Shown piece after piece: positions 22,028 to 34,346 of a DNA stretch of 64,000 nucleotides. The notes below the pieces were generated by a model that saw nothing but the letters and a program-made list of their open reading frames with translations, ran no database searches and was not told the DNA's origin. The stretch comes from Manihot esculenta (lineage: Eukaryota; Streptophyta; Magnoliopsida; Malpighiales; Euphorbiaceae), in the NCBI RefSeq assembly GCF_001659605.2, contig NC_035177.2, forward strand, positions 2,790,611 through 2,854,610. The letters are read 5' to 3'. Every line of letters starts with the position of its first letter. Position 1 is the first letter of the stretch. The position numbers and the translations under genes are program-made.

Positions 22028-22282
22028 CAGGTTCATATGGTCGGACCTAGAGTGTCGGGCTCATAGATGTTATAGAAGGTCAAGCACAATAGGAAAGATC
22101 ATGTCCACTAGGATAGGATGTGGAGTCCTGTCTTGTATGATGATGTGAAATGCCATGATGATAGGCATGTGCATTAATGATATGCTATGATATGTGATGT
22201 ATGTGATGCGGGTTCATGTGTGCCCACATGAACCATATGATGCTAATGTTTATGTGATGTGTGCTGTTTTTCAGAAAACAGG

Positions 22283-22536
22283 ATGAGAGGAACTCGTCGA
22301 TCTGCACGATTGACTGGAGTGCCACCTGAGGATGAGGGCATGAGCACCCGTCCTCCAGCATTGCCTAGGGCAATGTCTAGTAGGTCTAACCGAGATAGAG
22401 CAGCAAGAGACCCTAGAAGGTCTCTGGATCTGGGTAGAAGCAGATCAGTCAGAGGAACAGTTCAGGGAGGAGCGTCAGAGGACGTGGGGGATGATATGGA
22501 TGTAGAGCAGAGGAGGGATGGCAGTCTGGGAGTTAG
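22283..22536 (+). pseudogene. E4 gag, N-terminal fragment cut by E5 insertion
   Basis: The first 84 codons plus two bases of E4 gag-pol begin [19 protein letters not shown]. This part is basic and Ser/Arg-rich (RSNRDRAARDPRRSL). It stops abruptly at the TSD GTTAG (22532-22536), where E5's LTR begins. The frame resumes with the same phase at 41839 on the far side. The small open frame that continues to 22573 is read-through into the E5 LTR. Confidence 0.92.
22532..22536. repeat. Target-site duplication of E5, left copy (GTTAG)
   Basis: GTTAG is repeated at 41834-41838 directly after E5's right LTR. It lies inside a gag codon run of E4 (Gly-Val-Ser), so the insertion point is exact. Confidence 0.95.
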
Positions 22537-24167
22537 TGTAACGACCCGAAAATCGGACCGCTACCGGCGCTAGGATCCGGGTCGACTTAAGGCCGCCGGG
22601 ACCCGTAGCAAGCCTGACATAAAACCTGTAAACCTGTATAATCCCATACATGATCAACAATATGCATAAAAATTAAAACTTTTCTTTTCATTGAACATCA
22701 ATCAAACTCAACCTGTGCATAACATTAACATAACTTTGATCCCTCTGTGGGATCTCATCTGTGCCCTCAATGGGTAACATACATCTGTTGAGTTGGTTTA
22801 CATAAACATCAACAAAATCTCTAAGATCATGTATAAAAGGGATACAACAATCTATGGTCAAGCACATACTAACATCCATAAAACTCATTACATAACTATA
22901 CTGTACTTTTACATTACAATTTGATCATGTCCATTGCTAGCTATTACATAAGCATGACTTCTTTACTCTATCCGGACTCCCGTACCATATCCTGTACCTG
23001 TAAGCCTGGGGGAAAAGGGAGAGGGGTGAGCTAAAAGCCCAGTGAGTAGAGCTAGTAAAACACATTAACACTATGCTCTATGAAATGCATCATAACACAA
23101 ACAATTCACATAAGGGTTGGGTGAACTTGTCACCAAATAGTCCAAGTTAACTCTGTGCCAGGCCGTAGCATGGGGTCCTGGTCTTCCTGTCATACATACA
23201 TTACTCACCATTTTCCAGGGCCTCCTCTGGGCTCCTGGTCTTCGAGTCCCATAACCGTGCCTTACTCTGTGCCAGGCCTGTAGACTGGGGCCTGGTCTTT
23301 CTTACTCTGTGCCAGGCCGTAGCATGGGGTCCTGGTCTTCCTGTCTTGGACTAATTGGGTCATCCAACATTCACCCACATCGACAATATTCAATGCAATG
23401 CAGCATATTCGTGAACACTAATGCAATCATCCTATCGCATAATCATGATGCATGAAACATGATAAAACATTTAATTTAAAAGATTAAGTTTAGTTCCACT
23501 CACCTCTGGCTGACTCTGACAACACCGAAGCAGCTGAACTCACTGCTGGGGTCCTCGGTTCCTCGGGTCCGAACCTACACAGGTGGACTCAAATGAGGGA
23601 CCAAACATGCTAGAACATAACTCTAAACTACTCCCCAAAAACCCCCTAAAACATCCTGAAAATATCACATAGAGATATGCATGGAGTGGCTGAACAGGGC
23701 ACTTTCGGCGGCACCTTCGGCGGCCGAAAGTCCTGGACAGAGACGAAACTCAGGTAGGTTCGGCGGCACCTTCGGCGGCCGAAAGTCCTGGACAGAGACG
23801 AAAGTCTCTTTTCGGGGGCAACTTCGGCAGCCGAAAGGCCTGCCTCCCCAGCCATGTTCGGCGGCCGAAAGTACCTTCGGCTGCCGAACCTGGTTTCTGC
23901 CAAAGGGCAGAAACTTGGCTCCCTTAGCACATTTCGCCTCCAAACCTTCCAAACATGCATATTTTTCAACCAAAGCATGCATACAAGTTCCTAGGGGCCT
24001 CAAACATGCATACACCCCATCTACAACACTTCAATCACATACAATCAAGCTACATTGTTCAAAAAGTCATCAAAAACCCATAGGTTCAACATATAACCTA
24101 ACATGCATTCTACCCCTTAAAACTTCATAAAACTTGTTTAAATCATACATTGAGCTTAAGATCGGCT

Positions 24168-24172
24168 CTTAC
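24168..24172. repeat. Target-site duplication of E6, left copy (CTTAC)
   Basis: CTTAC is repeated at 33646-33650. On E5's sense strand it is GTAAG, that is, the candidate 5' splice site of the E5 leader. Confidence 0.95.
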
Positions 24173-26264
24173 TGTAACAGCCCGGAAACCGAACTGCCAC
24201 CGGCACTAGGATCCAGATCGACTTAAGGTCGCCGGGACCCGTAGTAAGCCTGCTATCCTGTCTGTATACCTGTGAAATCCCATACATGATCATACATTTT
24301 CTGTAAAAACATAAAACTGTTCTTCATTCCAAGGCTTAACCTGTGCATGCACTCTCTCTGTGCTCTACTAATCCCTACTAGAGCTCCTCATGGCTCTAGG
24401 CGGATCAAACTCATAATGTTAAGCCTGGTTTTGCTCATAAACATACAACAATAAAGAAACATATATAAACTGATCATGTGACTCCACAAAGGGATTACAA
24501 GTCTTATAAGTCAAGCACTATGCTATACACTGTACATATACACGATCTCTTTACATTTACATGTCCACACTAGCTATTACAAGACTCTGAACTCTTCCTG
24601 TACCCTGCTGAGTTCTCTCTGACCTCTGAACCTGCACAACTGAAGTTAGGGGAGAGGGATGAGCTACAATAGCCCAGTGAGTAGAATAGGCAAATACAGG
24701 TGATAAAACATGCTCTCATGGAATGCAACACATAATCACATAACCTCGGCCGGACGGATCAAAACTCCCTCTATCTCATCTGGGGTACCTAAGTACCATG
24801 TGCCTGGTCCCCGTAGGGCTGTTCCAGGTCTTTATATATGTGCCTGGTCCCCGTAGGGCTGTTCCAGGTCTTTCCTCCGAGGGCTAATGAATCCTCACGA
24901 AGTCCGTGCCGTCTCACATAAGCAATGTACAAGGAGCAATGCCAAGTACAAGGATAAATGCAATGCATCATCTTTGTGTACACTAATGCACTCACCCTAG
25001 AGCATATTCATGATGCATGAAGCATGATAAAATATTCCGTTCTCATATTAAAACATTAAGTTAATTCCACTCACCTGTAGTTCTCTCTGAACTGACTCTG
25101 CAGGTTCTGACACTGGACTCACTGCTGACCTCCCTGATTCCTCTGGTCCGTACCTACACAGGTGGACTCAAATGAGGGACTAAACTCACTCAAAAACATC
25201 TCTAAACAATCCTCAAACCATCACATAAAACATGCAAAAGAAAGCTGGACAGGGCACTTTCGGCGGCAGGATCGGCGGCCGAAACCCCACTCCAGAGACG
25301 AAACTCATGCATGTTCGGCGGCACCTTCGGCGGCCGAACTCCCTCTTTCGGCGGCCGAAAGGCTCTTTCTAAACCAAAAGCCTAGCTTTCGGGGGCAACC
25401 TTTGGCAGCCGAACTGCCTCCACAAAGGGTTCGGCGGCCGAACCTTCCTTCGGCGGCCGAACCTGGTTTTGCCCGAAGGGCAGAACCCTGCTCTGTTTCA
25501 TGCAAACTCTGCCCAAAAACCTACAAACATGCATAGCAACTACTCCCAACTAGCATATATACATATAGATGCACAAAGGGGTCTAAACCTACCCTAAAAC
25601 CCCAAACAAACCTAGCACATAACACTGAAACATGTTTGAACACCTCACATCACCAAAAACCTCACCTAAACCTAAACATGCATACTACCCATACAAACTT
25701 CATAAAACCTTTCAAAATCATTAAAGAAACTCAGGATCTTCACTTACCTCTTTCACAACTTGAGGATGAAGGATCCTAACGTGGAGATATGAAGAAAAGC
25801 TCTTCCAAAGCTCCAAACTTCAAAACTTGGTTCTTTTGCTCAAAACCTTCATAAATCACTAAAACTCTTAAAACTCTTGAAAGATTTGATGAAAATCATG
25901 GAAAACATGAAAGTCAACGTAGGAGAGGCTGAAACTCACCTCTGGCTGCAAGTGGAGGAGAAATACCCTCCTCTCACCGACCTTTGGCCCTTTTATAGGT
26001 GGCTGGCCAGACCACCTTCGGCAGCCGAACATGAAGCCGCAAGCATGCAATGTTCGGCGGCCTAAAGTGAACTTCGGCGGCCGAACCTTTGCATTTCTCC
26101 CTTGTTGCTTTTCTTTCAAAACTCAATGCTTATCATACTTCAAAACATGAAAACAAGTGAAAATACCTTGGAAAACATATGCATTACCCTTCTCGAGGGT
26201 TCCGACACCCGAGATTCCACCGGACTACAGGAATGCCGATGCCGGACTCGAGCCGGGTATTACA
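24173..26264 (-). repeat. E6 3' LTR
   Basis: A 2092-bp LTR with TG...CA ends. It lacks one 43-bp segment present in the other E6 LTR (at 32669-32711 there). The TATA box is at 25997-25991. A 41-bp-spaced duplicate of GTGCCTGGTCCCCGTAGGGC occupies about 24807-24874. Confidence 0.94.
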
Positions 26265-26301
26265 TTCTCCCCCCCTTAAGAACATTCGTCCCCGAATGTC
26301 C
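26265..26301 (-). promoter_or_regulatory. E6 polypurine tract and hairpin
   Basis: A purine run (minus strand, 26277-26265) abuts the 3' LTR. The hairpin at 26280-26301 has arms as in E1, E4 and E5 with one mismatch (GGACATTCG against CGAATGTTC). Confidence 0.82.
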
Positions 26302-26342
26302 CTAACACAACATAAACACATAGAAAAGGGGAAAAACTAACC

Positions 26343-29300
26343 TTAAAACAGATATGGGTATTGTTGGAGCATGGACTCCCGAGTCTCCCAAGTGCACTCT
26401 TCTAGGTTGTGGTGGTTCCACAGCACTTTCACCATTGGTATCTCCTTGTTTCTCAACTTTCTGATCTGGGTGTCAAGGATCCGCACTGGCTGCTCTACAT
26501 AGGTGAGATCACTTAAGATTTCCACCTCAGGTTCACTAAGAACCTTCTCTGGATCTGACACAAACTTTCTCAACATAGAAACATGGAATACCGGGTGAAT
26601 TCTTTCCATAGAAGCCGGTAAATCTAGCTTATACGATACAGGCCCTATCTTCTGCAAGATCTCAAAGGGACCAATGTACCGTGGGGCCAGTTTACCCTTC
26701 TTTCCAAACCGAACCACTCCCTTCATCGGAGACACCTTAAGCAATACCATATCCCCTTCCTGGAACTCTATCTGCTTCCTACGGATGTCTGCATAGCTTT
26801 TCTGTCTGCTTATAGCTGTTCTGATCCTTTCTCTGATGATAGGCACTAACTTGCTGGTTAGCTCAACTAACTCTGGCCCTGCAAGAGTTTTCTCTCCTAC
26901 CTCTTCCCAGCAAACAGGTGTTCGGCACTTCCTCCCATACAGAGCTTCATAAGGAGCCATCCCTATGCTAGCATGATGGCTGTTGTTGTAGGCAAACTCC
27001 ACCAGAGGTAGATGCTGCCTCCAAGAACCGCCAAAGTCTAACACACACATTCGCAACATATCTTCAATGGTCTGGATGGTCCTCTCTGACTGACCGTCTG
27101 TCTGTGGATGGAAAGCAGTGCTGAAATCCAACCTTGTGCCCATTTCCGTTTGCAGACTCCGCCAAAACCTGGAGGTGAACTGAGGTCCTCGATCTGATAC
27201 GATCGACACTGGAACTCCATGCAACCTTACGATCTCGGCTACATACACCTGCGCCAACTTGTCCACAGAGTAGTTACTCCTAACTGGAATGAAGTGAGCA
27301 GATTTAGTGAGTCTATCCACAATCACCCATATGGAGTCTAATCTGTTAGACGTCGCCGGTAACCCCACTACAAAATCCATAGCTATGTTCTCCCATTTCC
27401 ATTCTGGAATCGGTAGTGGGTTAAGCATTCCAGCCGGTTTCTGGTGCTCTAGTTTCACCCTTTGACATATCTCGCAGGTTGACACGAACTGTGCCACTTC
27501 TCTCTTCATTGCTGGCCACCAATACACCCTTCTCAGATCTTGATACATCTTGGTGGCTCCTGGGTGAATGCTATACCGCGTATTATGAGCTTCCCTCATA
27601 ATGTCTGCCTTCAAACTGCTATCATCTGGTACACATAACCTCTTACCGTGCCGAAGAATCCCCTCACCGTCAAATCGGAACTCTGCACTGTGGCCAGACT
27701 GAACAGTCCTGGCAATCTTCACTAACTCGGGGTCTTCGTGCTGTTTCAGAGCCACTTGCTCGAGAAACACTGGTGTCACTCTCATCTGTGCGATCAAAGC
27801 ACCTGTACCAGATAACTGCAACTGTAACCCTTCTTCCACGAGCTTGTAGAAATCCTTCACCACCGGTCTTCTCTCTACTGCAATGTGGGATAAACTGCCA
27901 AGTGACTTTCGGCTTAAGGCATCAGCTACAACATTAGCCTTGCCCGGATGATACTGGATCTTACAATCGTAATCACTGAGCAATTCTACCCACCGTCTCT
28001 GCCTCAAGTTTAACTCTCTCTGACTTAAGATGTGCTGTAGGCTCTTATGATCCGTATAGATCTCACATTTTACCCCATAGAGGTAATGCATCCACATCTT
28101 AAGTGCAAAGATAACAGCTGCCATCTCCAGATCGTGTGTCGGATAGTTCAGCTCGTGCTTCTTCAGCTGTCTAGAAGCATAAGCTATCACTTTGTCCTTC
28201 TGCATCAACACACAACCTAATCCCACTCGGGATGCATCACAGAACACTGTGAAATCTTCATCACTGATCGGCAGCGCTAACACCGGTGCTGAAGTTAACC
28301 GTCTCTTCAACTCTGCAAAACTCTCCTCACATTCCTCTGACCATACAAACTTCTGATTCTTTCTGGTCAGTCTGGTCATAGGAGCAACTATCTTCGAGAA
28401 GTCCTGAACAAACCTCCGATAGTAGCCTGCCAAACCCAGAAAACTCTTGATCTCTGTCACTGTAGTGGGTATAGGCCAGTTGGCTACTGCCTCTACCTTT
28501 TTGGGATCTACTGCTATACCTTCCTCTGATACAACATGTCCCAAAAAGGAAATGCTCCTTAGCCAGAACTCGCACTTGGAGAACTTGGCATACAAGTCAT
28601 GCTCTCTCAAGGTTTGCAGCACTATCCGCAGATGCTGGGCATGGTCCTCTGCATTCCTGGAGTACACCAAGATATCATCAATAAAGACGATCACAAAACG
28701 ATCCAAGTACTCCCTGAAAACCCTGTTCATGAGATCCATGAATGCTGCAGGGGCGTTAGTCAACCCGAACGGCATCACAAGGAACTCATAATGCCCATAT
28801 CTAGTTCTGAAAGCCGTCTTGGATACATCTCCTTCCCTGATCTTCAACTGATGGTATCCGGATCTCATATCTATTTTAGAAAAACAACCTGCTCCTGCCA
28901 GCTGGTCGAATAGATCATCGATCCTGGGTAACGGATACTTGTTTTTGATCGTGACTTTGTTCAACTGTCTGTAGTCGACACAAAGTCTAAGAGGTCCATC
29001 CTTCTTTCTGACAAACAATACTGGAGCACCCCAAGGTGAGGTACTCGGGCGGATGAAACCTTTAGCTACCAAATCCTGTAACTGTTCTTTCAACTCTCGC
29101 AACTCTGCTGGTGCCATCCTGTAGGGAGGAATAGAGATCGGTCTGGCATTGGGCATCAACTCAATCGGGAACTCTATTTCCCTATCAGGTGGTAGTCCTG
29201 GAAGTTCTTCAGGAAACAAATCTGGGAAGTCTCGAACAACTGGTACTGAGGATGGTTCCCTAACCTGACTGTCTAGCTCTCTCACATAAGCTAGGAACCC

Positions 29301-31289
29301 CTGACACCCCTTCCTTAACATTCTACGAGCCTGGAGGGCTGATATCAAACCCCTAGGTGTCCCTCTCCTGTCTCCTCGGAAGACACACTCTGACCCATCC
29401 TGGTCTCTGACACTGACTACCTTGTCTCTACAGTTCAGGGTAGCATCATACGTAGATAACCAGTCCATCCCTAGAATGACATCAAAATCTGTCAACTCTA
29501 GAACCACCAGGTCAGCTGGAAGGTATCTACCCTCTATGCACACTGGACTGAACCGACAGACTGACTCTGCCAAAGATGGATCACATTTGGGTCCACTGAC
29601 CCATAGAGGACACTCTAACTCAGACACTATCAGACCCAACCTCTCTGCAGCTCTAGAAGAAATGAAAGAGTGAGAAGCACCGGGGTCCATTAAAGCATAC
29701 ACCTCTGAACACCCAATGATGAGATTACCTGACACCACCGTGTTCGACGTGTCTGCCTCCTGCTGAGTCAGGGTGAAAATCCATGCTGGGGCTGACGGAC
29801 CTGCACCTCGGGAACCCATCCCTGATGAAGAGGCTGCCCCTCTTCCTCTTCCTCTGCCACTGCTTGGTGGTATGGCTGAAGCTACTGGCTGTACTACACT
29901 GCCCGTACTCATCTGCTGGGATGGTGCAACCAAAGTCGCCTGAGGACATTCCCGTGCATAATGTCCCTCCTGCCCACATCTATAGCAGGCTGTGGATCCC
30001 AACTGACAAGCTCCTCTATGCTGTTTGCCACACCTCTTACACACTGGAAAATCTGCGCCAGAACTGGAGCCACTACTCATTCCCAGACCCGACTTAAGCC
30101 TGTTCCAGAACTTGCCTCTCTTTCCTCTGAATTTCTCCCATCTCTTCTTACTTGCACTTGCTGTACTCTGTGAGGAGGAACCGGGTTTAACACCAGAAGA
30201 CTGTGCCTTGACTACACCTTGACTTATGGCACTGACCTCCATCTTTCTCGCAGCATCCACAATAGAGTGGAAACTTTCCTTCTCCGCATGAAGAATCAAA
30301 GAGAAATACCTGGGATGAAGCCTTGTGGCATATCTCTTTGCCTTCTTCTGATCTGTATCATATGCCTGACCGACATATGGCAACAATTCCAGGAACTTAT
30401 CTGTATATGCATCAACACTCATCTCCTCCGTCTGTCTCAACTGCTCAAACTCCACAACCTTTAGTTCCCTGGAACTGTCAGGAAAAGCCCATCCAGCAAA
30501 TTCATTGGCGAACTCTTCCCATGTCATACTCTCAAGTCTCGGGTCCACATAGTTCTTGAACCATTCTCTAGCTTTCTTACACTTTAACGTGAACCCTGCC
30601 ATCTCAATGGCTCTACCATCATCTGCTCCCAACTCACTTGTTATCATTCTGACTGCACTGAGATACTCAAAGGGATCATCTCCTGTGTTGAATTTAGGAG
30701 CATCCAACTTTAAGTACTCGGTCATCTTCACCTTACTTCCCCCTGACGAACTGGGTTGCTGTGCTTCCACAACAGGGGCTACTGGTTCAGGAGGTGGTGG
30801 TGGAGGAACTGGTTCCCTCACTTCAGGCTGTACTGGACTTGGATGAACAGGTGGGGGTGGATACATATGATATGGTGGATAAAAGGAAGGATAGGGCATA
30901 TATGGCATGTAGGGTGGATATGGGGCAAAACTAGAGTAATCCGACGTGCCTCCCATCGGATACTCTGGGCCCTGTGGAAAGGGTGGATAGCCAAACCCCG
31001 AGGCCTGAACGCCTCCCTGGGACTCCCCCATACCTTCTTCTGACCTTCCTACACCCATGCTTATATCTCTACTCTGCTCCTCTTCCATCACACCTCTTTC
31101 TTCTCCTGACCTTCCCCCTCTGCTTACTCCTCTTCTGCTCTCGTCAGAAGACCTTCTAGGGTCTCGTGACGTTCCTTCCCTGCTTGACCTGTGAGATCTT
31201 GCCCTTGGCAAGGCAGGTGGACGAGCAGCTGTACCCTCACTTACAGGTGGGACTCCAGTCAATCTCGCGGATCGACGAGTTCCTCGCAT
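26343..31289 (-). CDS. E6 gag-pol polyprotein, intact
   Basis: One open frame of 1648 codons. The ATG at 31289 ([10 protein letters not shown]) is chosen because every copy shares it; an in-frame extension upstream to 31397 is leader. Order: Pro/Tyr-rich N-terminus, Gag core ([10 protein letters not shown]), CCHC knuckle ([14 protein letters not shown]), aspartic protease ([10 protein letters not shown]), reverse transcriptase (FIDDILVYS), RNase H ([16 protein letters not shown]), integrase with HHCC finger, DRLTKS, SDRGPQF and TDGQSER giving a D-35-E arrangement, then a chromodomain-like end ([15 protein letters not shown]). Together these would form virus-like particles, copy the RNA into DNA and insert it, with the tail guiding integration to chromatin. 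All catalytic residues I can see are retained. Confidence 0.95.
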   Translation of the reverse strand: MRGTRRSARLTGVPPVSEGTAARPPALPRARSHRSSREGTSRDPRRSSDESRRGVSRGGRSGEERGVMEEEQSRDISMGVGRSEEGMGESQGGVQASGFGYPPFPQGPEYPMGGTSDYSSFAPYPPYMPYMPYPSFYPPYHMYPPPPVHPSPVQPEVREPVPPPPPPEPVAPVVEAQQPSSSGGSKVKMTEYLKLDAPKFNTGDDPFEYLSAVRMITSELGADDGRAIEMAGFTLKCKKAREWFKNYVDPRLESMTWEEFANEFAGWAFPDSSRELKVVEFEQLRQTEEMSVDAYTDKFLELLPYVGQAYDTDQKKAKRYATRLHPRYFSLILHAEKESFHSIVDAARKMEVSAISQGVVKAQSSGVKPGSSSQSTASASKKRWEKFRGKRGKFWNRLKSGLGMSSGSSSGADFPVCKRCGKQHRGACQLGSTACYRCGQEGHYARECPQATLVAPSQQMSTGSVVQPVASAIPPSSGRGRGRGAASSSGMGSRGAGPSAPAWIFTLTQQEADTSNTVVSGNLIIGCSEVYALMDPGASHSFISSRAAERLGLIVSELECPLWVSGPKCDPSLAESVCRFSPVCIEGRYLPADLVVLELTDFDVILGMDWLSTYDATLNCRDKVVSVRDQDGSECVFRGDRRGTPRGLISALQARRMLRKGCQGFLAYVRELDSQVREPSSVPVVRDFPDLFPEELPGLPPDREIEFPIELMPNARPISIPPYRMAPAELRELKEQLQDLVAKGFIRPSTSPWGAPVLFVRKKDGPLRLCVDYRQLNKVTIKNKYPLPRIDDLFDQLAGAGCFSKIDMRSGYHQLKIREGDVSKTAFRTRYGHYEFLVMPFGLTNAPAAFMDLMNRVFREYLDRFVIVFIDDILVYSRNAEDHAQHLRIVLQTLREHDLYAKFSKCEFWLRSISFLGHVVSEEGIAVDPKKVEAVANWPIPTTVTEIKSFLGLAGYYRRFVQDFSKIVAPMTRLTRKNQKFVWSEECEESFAELKRRLTSAPVLALPISDEDFTVFCDASRVGLGCVLMQKDKVIAYASRQLKKHELNYPTHDLEMAAVIFALKMWMHYLYGVKCEIYTDHKSLQHILSQRELNLRQRRWVELLSDYDCKIQYHPGKANVVADALSRKSLGSLSHIAVERRPVVKDFYKLVEEGLQLQLSGTGALIAQMRVTPVFLEQVALKQHEDPELVKIARTVQSGHSAEFRFDGEGILRHGKRLCVPDDSSLKADIMREAHNTRYSIHPGATKMYQDLRRVYWWPAMKREVAQFVSTCEICQRVKLEHQKPAGMLNPLPIPEWKWENIAMDFVVGLPATSNRLDSIWVIVDRLTKSAHFIPVRSNYSVDKLAQVYVAEIVRLHGVPVSIVSDRGPQFTSRFWRSLQTEMGTRLDFSTAFHPQTDGQSERTIQTIEDMLRMCVLDFGGSWRQHLPLVEFAYNNSHHASIGMAPYEALYGRKCRTPVCWEEVGEKTLAGPELVELTSKLVPIIRERIRTAISRQKSYADIRRKQIEFQEGDMVLLKVSPMKGVVRFGKKGKLAPRYIGPFEILQKIGPVSYKLDLPASMERIHPVFHVSMLRKFVSDPEKVLSEPEVEILSDLTYVEQPVRILDTQIRKLRNKEIPMVKVLWNHHNLEECTWETRESMLQQYPYLF

Positions 31290-31495
31290 CGTCACTCTCT
31301 GGAAAACAACATCACATACCACATCAGCAACACATAAAAACATGCACATGCATAACTCAAGGCATTGCACATCAACATATAGCGACAGGACTAACATCCT
31401 ATCCTAGTGGACATGTTTTTCCTATGATGCTTGACCTACTAAACCTCTCTATGAGCCCAACTCTCTCTCTATAGGTCCGACCATATGAACCTAGG

Positions 31496-31507
31496 GCTCT
31501 GATACCA
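31496..31507 (-). promoter_or_regulatory. E6 primer-binding site
   Basis: On the minus strand it reads TGGTATCAGAGC, perfect, three bases from the 5' LTR. The 206 bp between it and the gag start hold no further feature. Confidence 0.9.
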
Positions 31508-31510
31508 ATC

Positions 31511-33645
31511 TGTAACAGCCCGGAAACCGAACTGCCACCGGCACTAGGATCCAGATCGACTTAAGGTCGCCGGGACCCGTAGTAAGCCTGCTATCCTGTC
31601 TGTATACCTGTGAAATCCCATACATGATCATACATTTTCTGTAAAAACATAAAACTGTTCTTCATTCCAAGGCTTAACCTGTGCATGCACTCTCTCTGTG
31701 CTCTACTAATCCCTACTAGAGCTCCTCATGGCTCTAGGCGGATCAAACTCATAATGTTAAGCCTGGTTTTGCTCATAAACATACAACAATAAAGAAACAT
31801 ATATAAACTGATCATGTGACTCCACAAAGGGATTACAAGTCTTATAAGTCAAGCACTATGCTATACACTGTACATATACACGATCTCTTTACATTTACAT
31901 GTCCACACTAGCTATTACAAGACTCTGAACTCTTCCTGTACCCTGCTGAGTTCTCTCTGACCTCTGAACCTGCACAACTGAAGTTAGGGGAGAGGGATGA
32001 GCTACAATAGCCCAGTGAGTAGAATAGGCAAATACAGGTGATAAAACATGCTCTCATGGAATGCAACACATAATCACATAACCTCGGCCGGACGGATCAA
32101 AACTCCCTCTATCTCATCTGGGGTACCTAAGTACCATGTGCCTGGTCCCCGTAGGGCTGTTCCAGGTCTTTATATATGTGCCTGGTCCCCGTAGGGCTGT
32201 TCCAGGTCTTTCCTCCGAGGGCTAATGAATCCTCACGAAGTCCGTGCCGTCTCACATAAGCAATGTACAAGGAGCAATGCCAAGTACAAGGATAAATGCA
32301 ATGCATCATCTTTGTGTACACTAATGCACTCACCCTAGAGCATATTCATGATGCATGAAGCATGATAAAATATTCCGTTCTCATATTAAAACATTAAGTT
32401 AATTCCACTCACCTGTAGTTCTCTCTGAACTGACTCTGCAGGTTCTGACACTGGACTCACTGCTGACCTCCCTGATTCCTCTGGTCCGTACCTACACAGG
32501 TGGACTCAAATGAGGGACTAAACTCACTCAAAAACATCTCTAAACAATCCTCAAACCATCACATAAAACATGCAAAAGAAAGCTGGACAGGGCACTTTCG
32601 GCGGCAGGATCGGCGGCCGAAACCCCACTCCAGAGACGAAACTCATGCATGTTCGGCGGCACCTTCGGCGGCCGAAGGTCTCGTCCAGAGACGAAACGCA
32701 CACACTTTCGGCGGCCGAACTCCCTCTTTCGGCGGCCGAAAGGCTCTTTCTAAACCAAAAGCCTAGCTTTCGGGGGCAACCTTTGGCAGCCGAACTGCCT
32801 CCACAAAGGGTTTGGCGGCCGAACCTTCCTTCGGCGGCCGAACCTGGTTTTGCCCGAAGGGCAGAACCCTGCTCTGTTTCATGCAAACTCTGCCCAAAAA
32901 CCTACAAACATGCATAGCAACTACTCCCAACTAGCATATATACATATAGATGCACAAAGGGGTCTAAACCTACCCTAAAACCCCAAACAAACCTAGCACA
33001 TAACACTGAAACATGTTTGAACACCTCACATCACCAAAAACCTCACCTAAACCTAAACATGCATACTACCCATACAAACTTCATAAAACCTTTCAAAATC
33101 ATTAAAGAAACTCAGGATCTTCACTTACCTCTTTCACAACTTGAGGATGAAGGATCCTAACGTGGAGATATGAAGAAAAGCTCTTCCAAAGCTCCAAACT
33201 TCAAAACTTGGTTCTTTTGCTCAAAACCTTCATAAATCACTAAAACTCTTAAAACTCTTGAAAGATTTGATGAAAATCATGGAAAACATGAAAGTCAACG
33301 TAGGAGAGGCTGAAACTCACCTCTGGCTGCAAGTGGAGGAGAAATACCCTCCTCTCACCGACCTTTGGCCCTTTTATATGTGGCTGGCCAGACCACCTTC
33401 GGCAGCCGAACGTGAAGCCGCAAGCATGCAATGTTCGGCGGCCTAAAGTGAACTTCGGCGGCCGAACCTTTGCATTTCTCCCTTGTTGCTTTTCTTTCAA
33501 AACTCAATGCTTATCATACTTCAAAACATGAAAACAAGTGAAAATACCTTGGAAAACATATGCATTACCCTTCTCGAGGGTTCCGACACCCGAGATTCCA
33601 CCGGACTACAGGAATGCCGATGCCGGACTCGAGCCGGGTATTACA
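31511..33645 (-). repeat. E6 5' LTR
   Basis: A 2135-bp LTR, nearly identical to the 3' copy. It keeps the 43-bp segment between two TTCGGCGGCCGAA motifs that the partner lacks. Signals on the minus strand: TATA 33378-33372, donor-like GAGGTAAGTG (GT at 33128-33127), acceptor-like CCACCTGTGTAG near 32490, donor-like CAGGTGAGTGG near 32410. Confidence 0.95.
33372..33466 (-). promoter_or_regulatory. E6 LTR promoter: TATA box and three palindromic sites
   Basis: TATAAAA at 33378-33372. Sites start at 33398, 33434 and 33454 (steps 36 and 20), the first 20 bp from the TATA box. One three-site module only, as in E2. Confidence 0.7.
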
Positions 33646-34248
33646 CTTACCTCTTGAAGATCGAGGGTTGAGGAGATCTAAACTTGGAGATGGGAGAAGT
33701 TCCAACTTTTGGTCTCCAAGCTCCAAAACTCGTTCTAAGCTCAAAGATCTTCAAAAACAAAGTTATAAACTTGTAAAGATCATGGAAAAAGGAAGGAAAA
33801 ACTCAAGATTGGGGAAGGATGGCGAAATGCTCACCTTGGCCGAAATGGGGAGAAAAAGCTCGCCCATTTTCGGCTAAGGGACCCTTTTATAGTGGCTGGC
33901 CAGACCACGTTCGGGGGCCGAATGTGCCTCCGCATCCATGCAAATGTTCGGCGGCCGAACTTGACTTTCGGCGGCCGAACCTGGACTGCCCTCACTCATG
34001 CTTTCGGGGGCCTAACGTGCCTCCAAAACGCATGCATGTTCGGCGGCCGAACTTGACTTTCGGCGGCCGAACCTGGGTTTTCCTCCAAGGACTTTTCATG
34101 CAAAAACTCATTTAATTTCATACTTAAAACCATTAATACATGAAAACATTTTTTATAAAACATGATTCTACCCTTCTAGAGGTCTCCGACATCCGAGATT
34201 CCATCGGACGGTAGGAATTCCGATACCGGAGTCTAGCCGGGTATTACA

Positions 34249-34285
34249 TTCTCCCCCCCTTAAGAACATTCGTCCCCGAATGTTC
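34249..34285 (-). promoter_or_regulatory. E5 polypurine tract and hairpin
   Basis: The purine run abuts the E5 3' LTR (34261-34249 on the minus strand). The 9-bp-arm hairpin at 34264-34285 is perfect. Confidence 0.85.
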
Positions 34286-34346
34286 CTCAACTAGTACATG
34301 CATATCATAAAACGTAACATACATACTAAACACATAGAAACTAACC

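Larger units (their letters stand above)
24173..33645 (-). mobile_element. E6: structurally intact Tekay-like element
   Basis: A 9473-bp minus-strand element with two LTRs (2092 and 2135 bp), TSD CTTAC, polypurine tract, perfect primer site and one uninterrupted gag-pol frame. Its LTR starts TGTAACAGCCCGG and belongs to a subfamily distinct from E1, E4 and E5. The LTRs differ by a 43-bp segment and only a few base changes. It is the youngest insertion in the right-hand nest and a good candidate for an autonomous copy. Confidence 0.95.
22537..34248 (-). repeat. E5 3' LTR, split by E6 (22537-24172 and 33651-34248)
   Basis: The LTR runs from TGTAACGACCCG at 22537 to the CTTAC at 24168-24172. 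E6 then intervenes, and the LTR resumes with the duplicated CTTAC at 33646-33650 and ends GGGTATTACA at 34248. The spliced length is 2234 bp. The TATA box (33891-33885) and palindrome array are on the right fragment. Confidence 0.94.

Noticed and set aside
31290..31397. N-terminal extension of the E6 polyprotein to 31397
   Set aside because: All copies share the ATG at the MRGTRR position. The extension is not conserved and lies in the leader.
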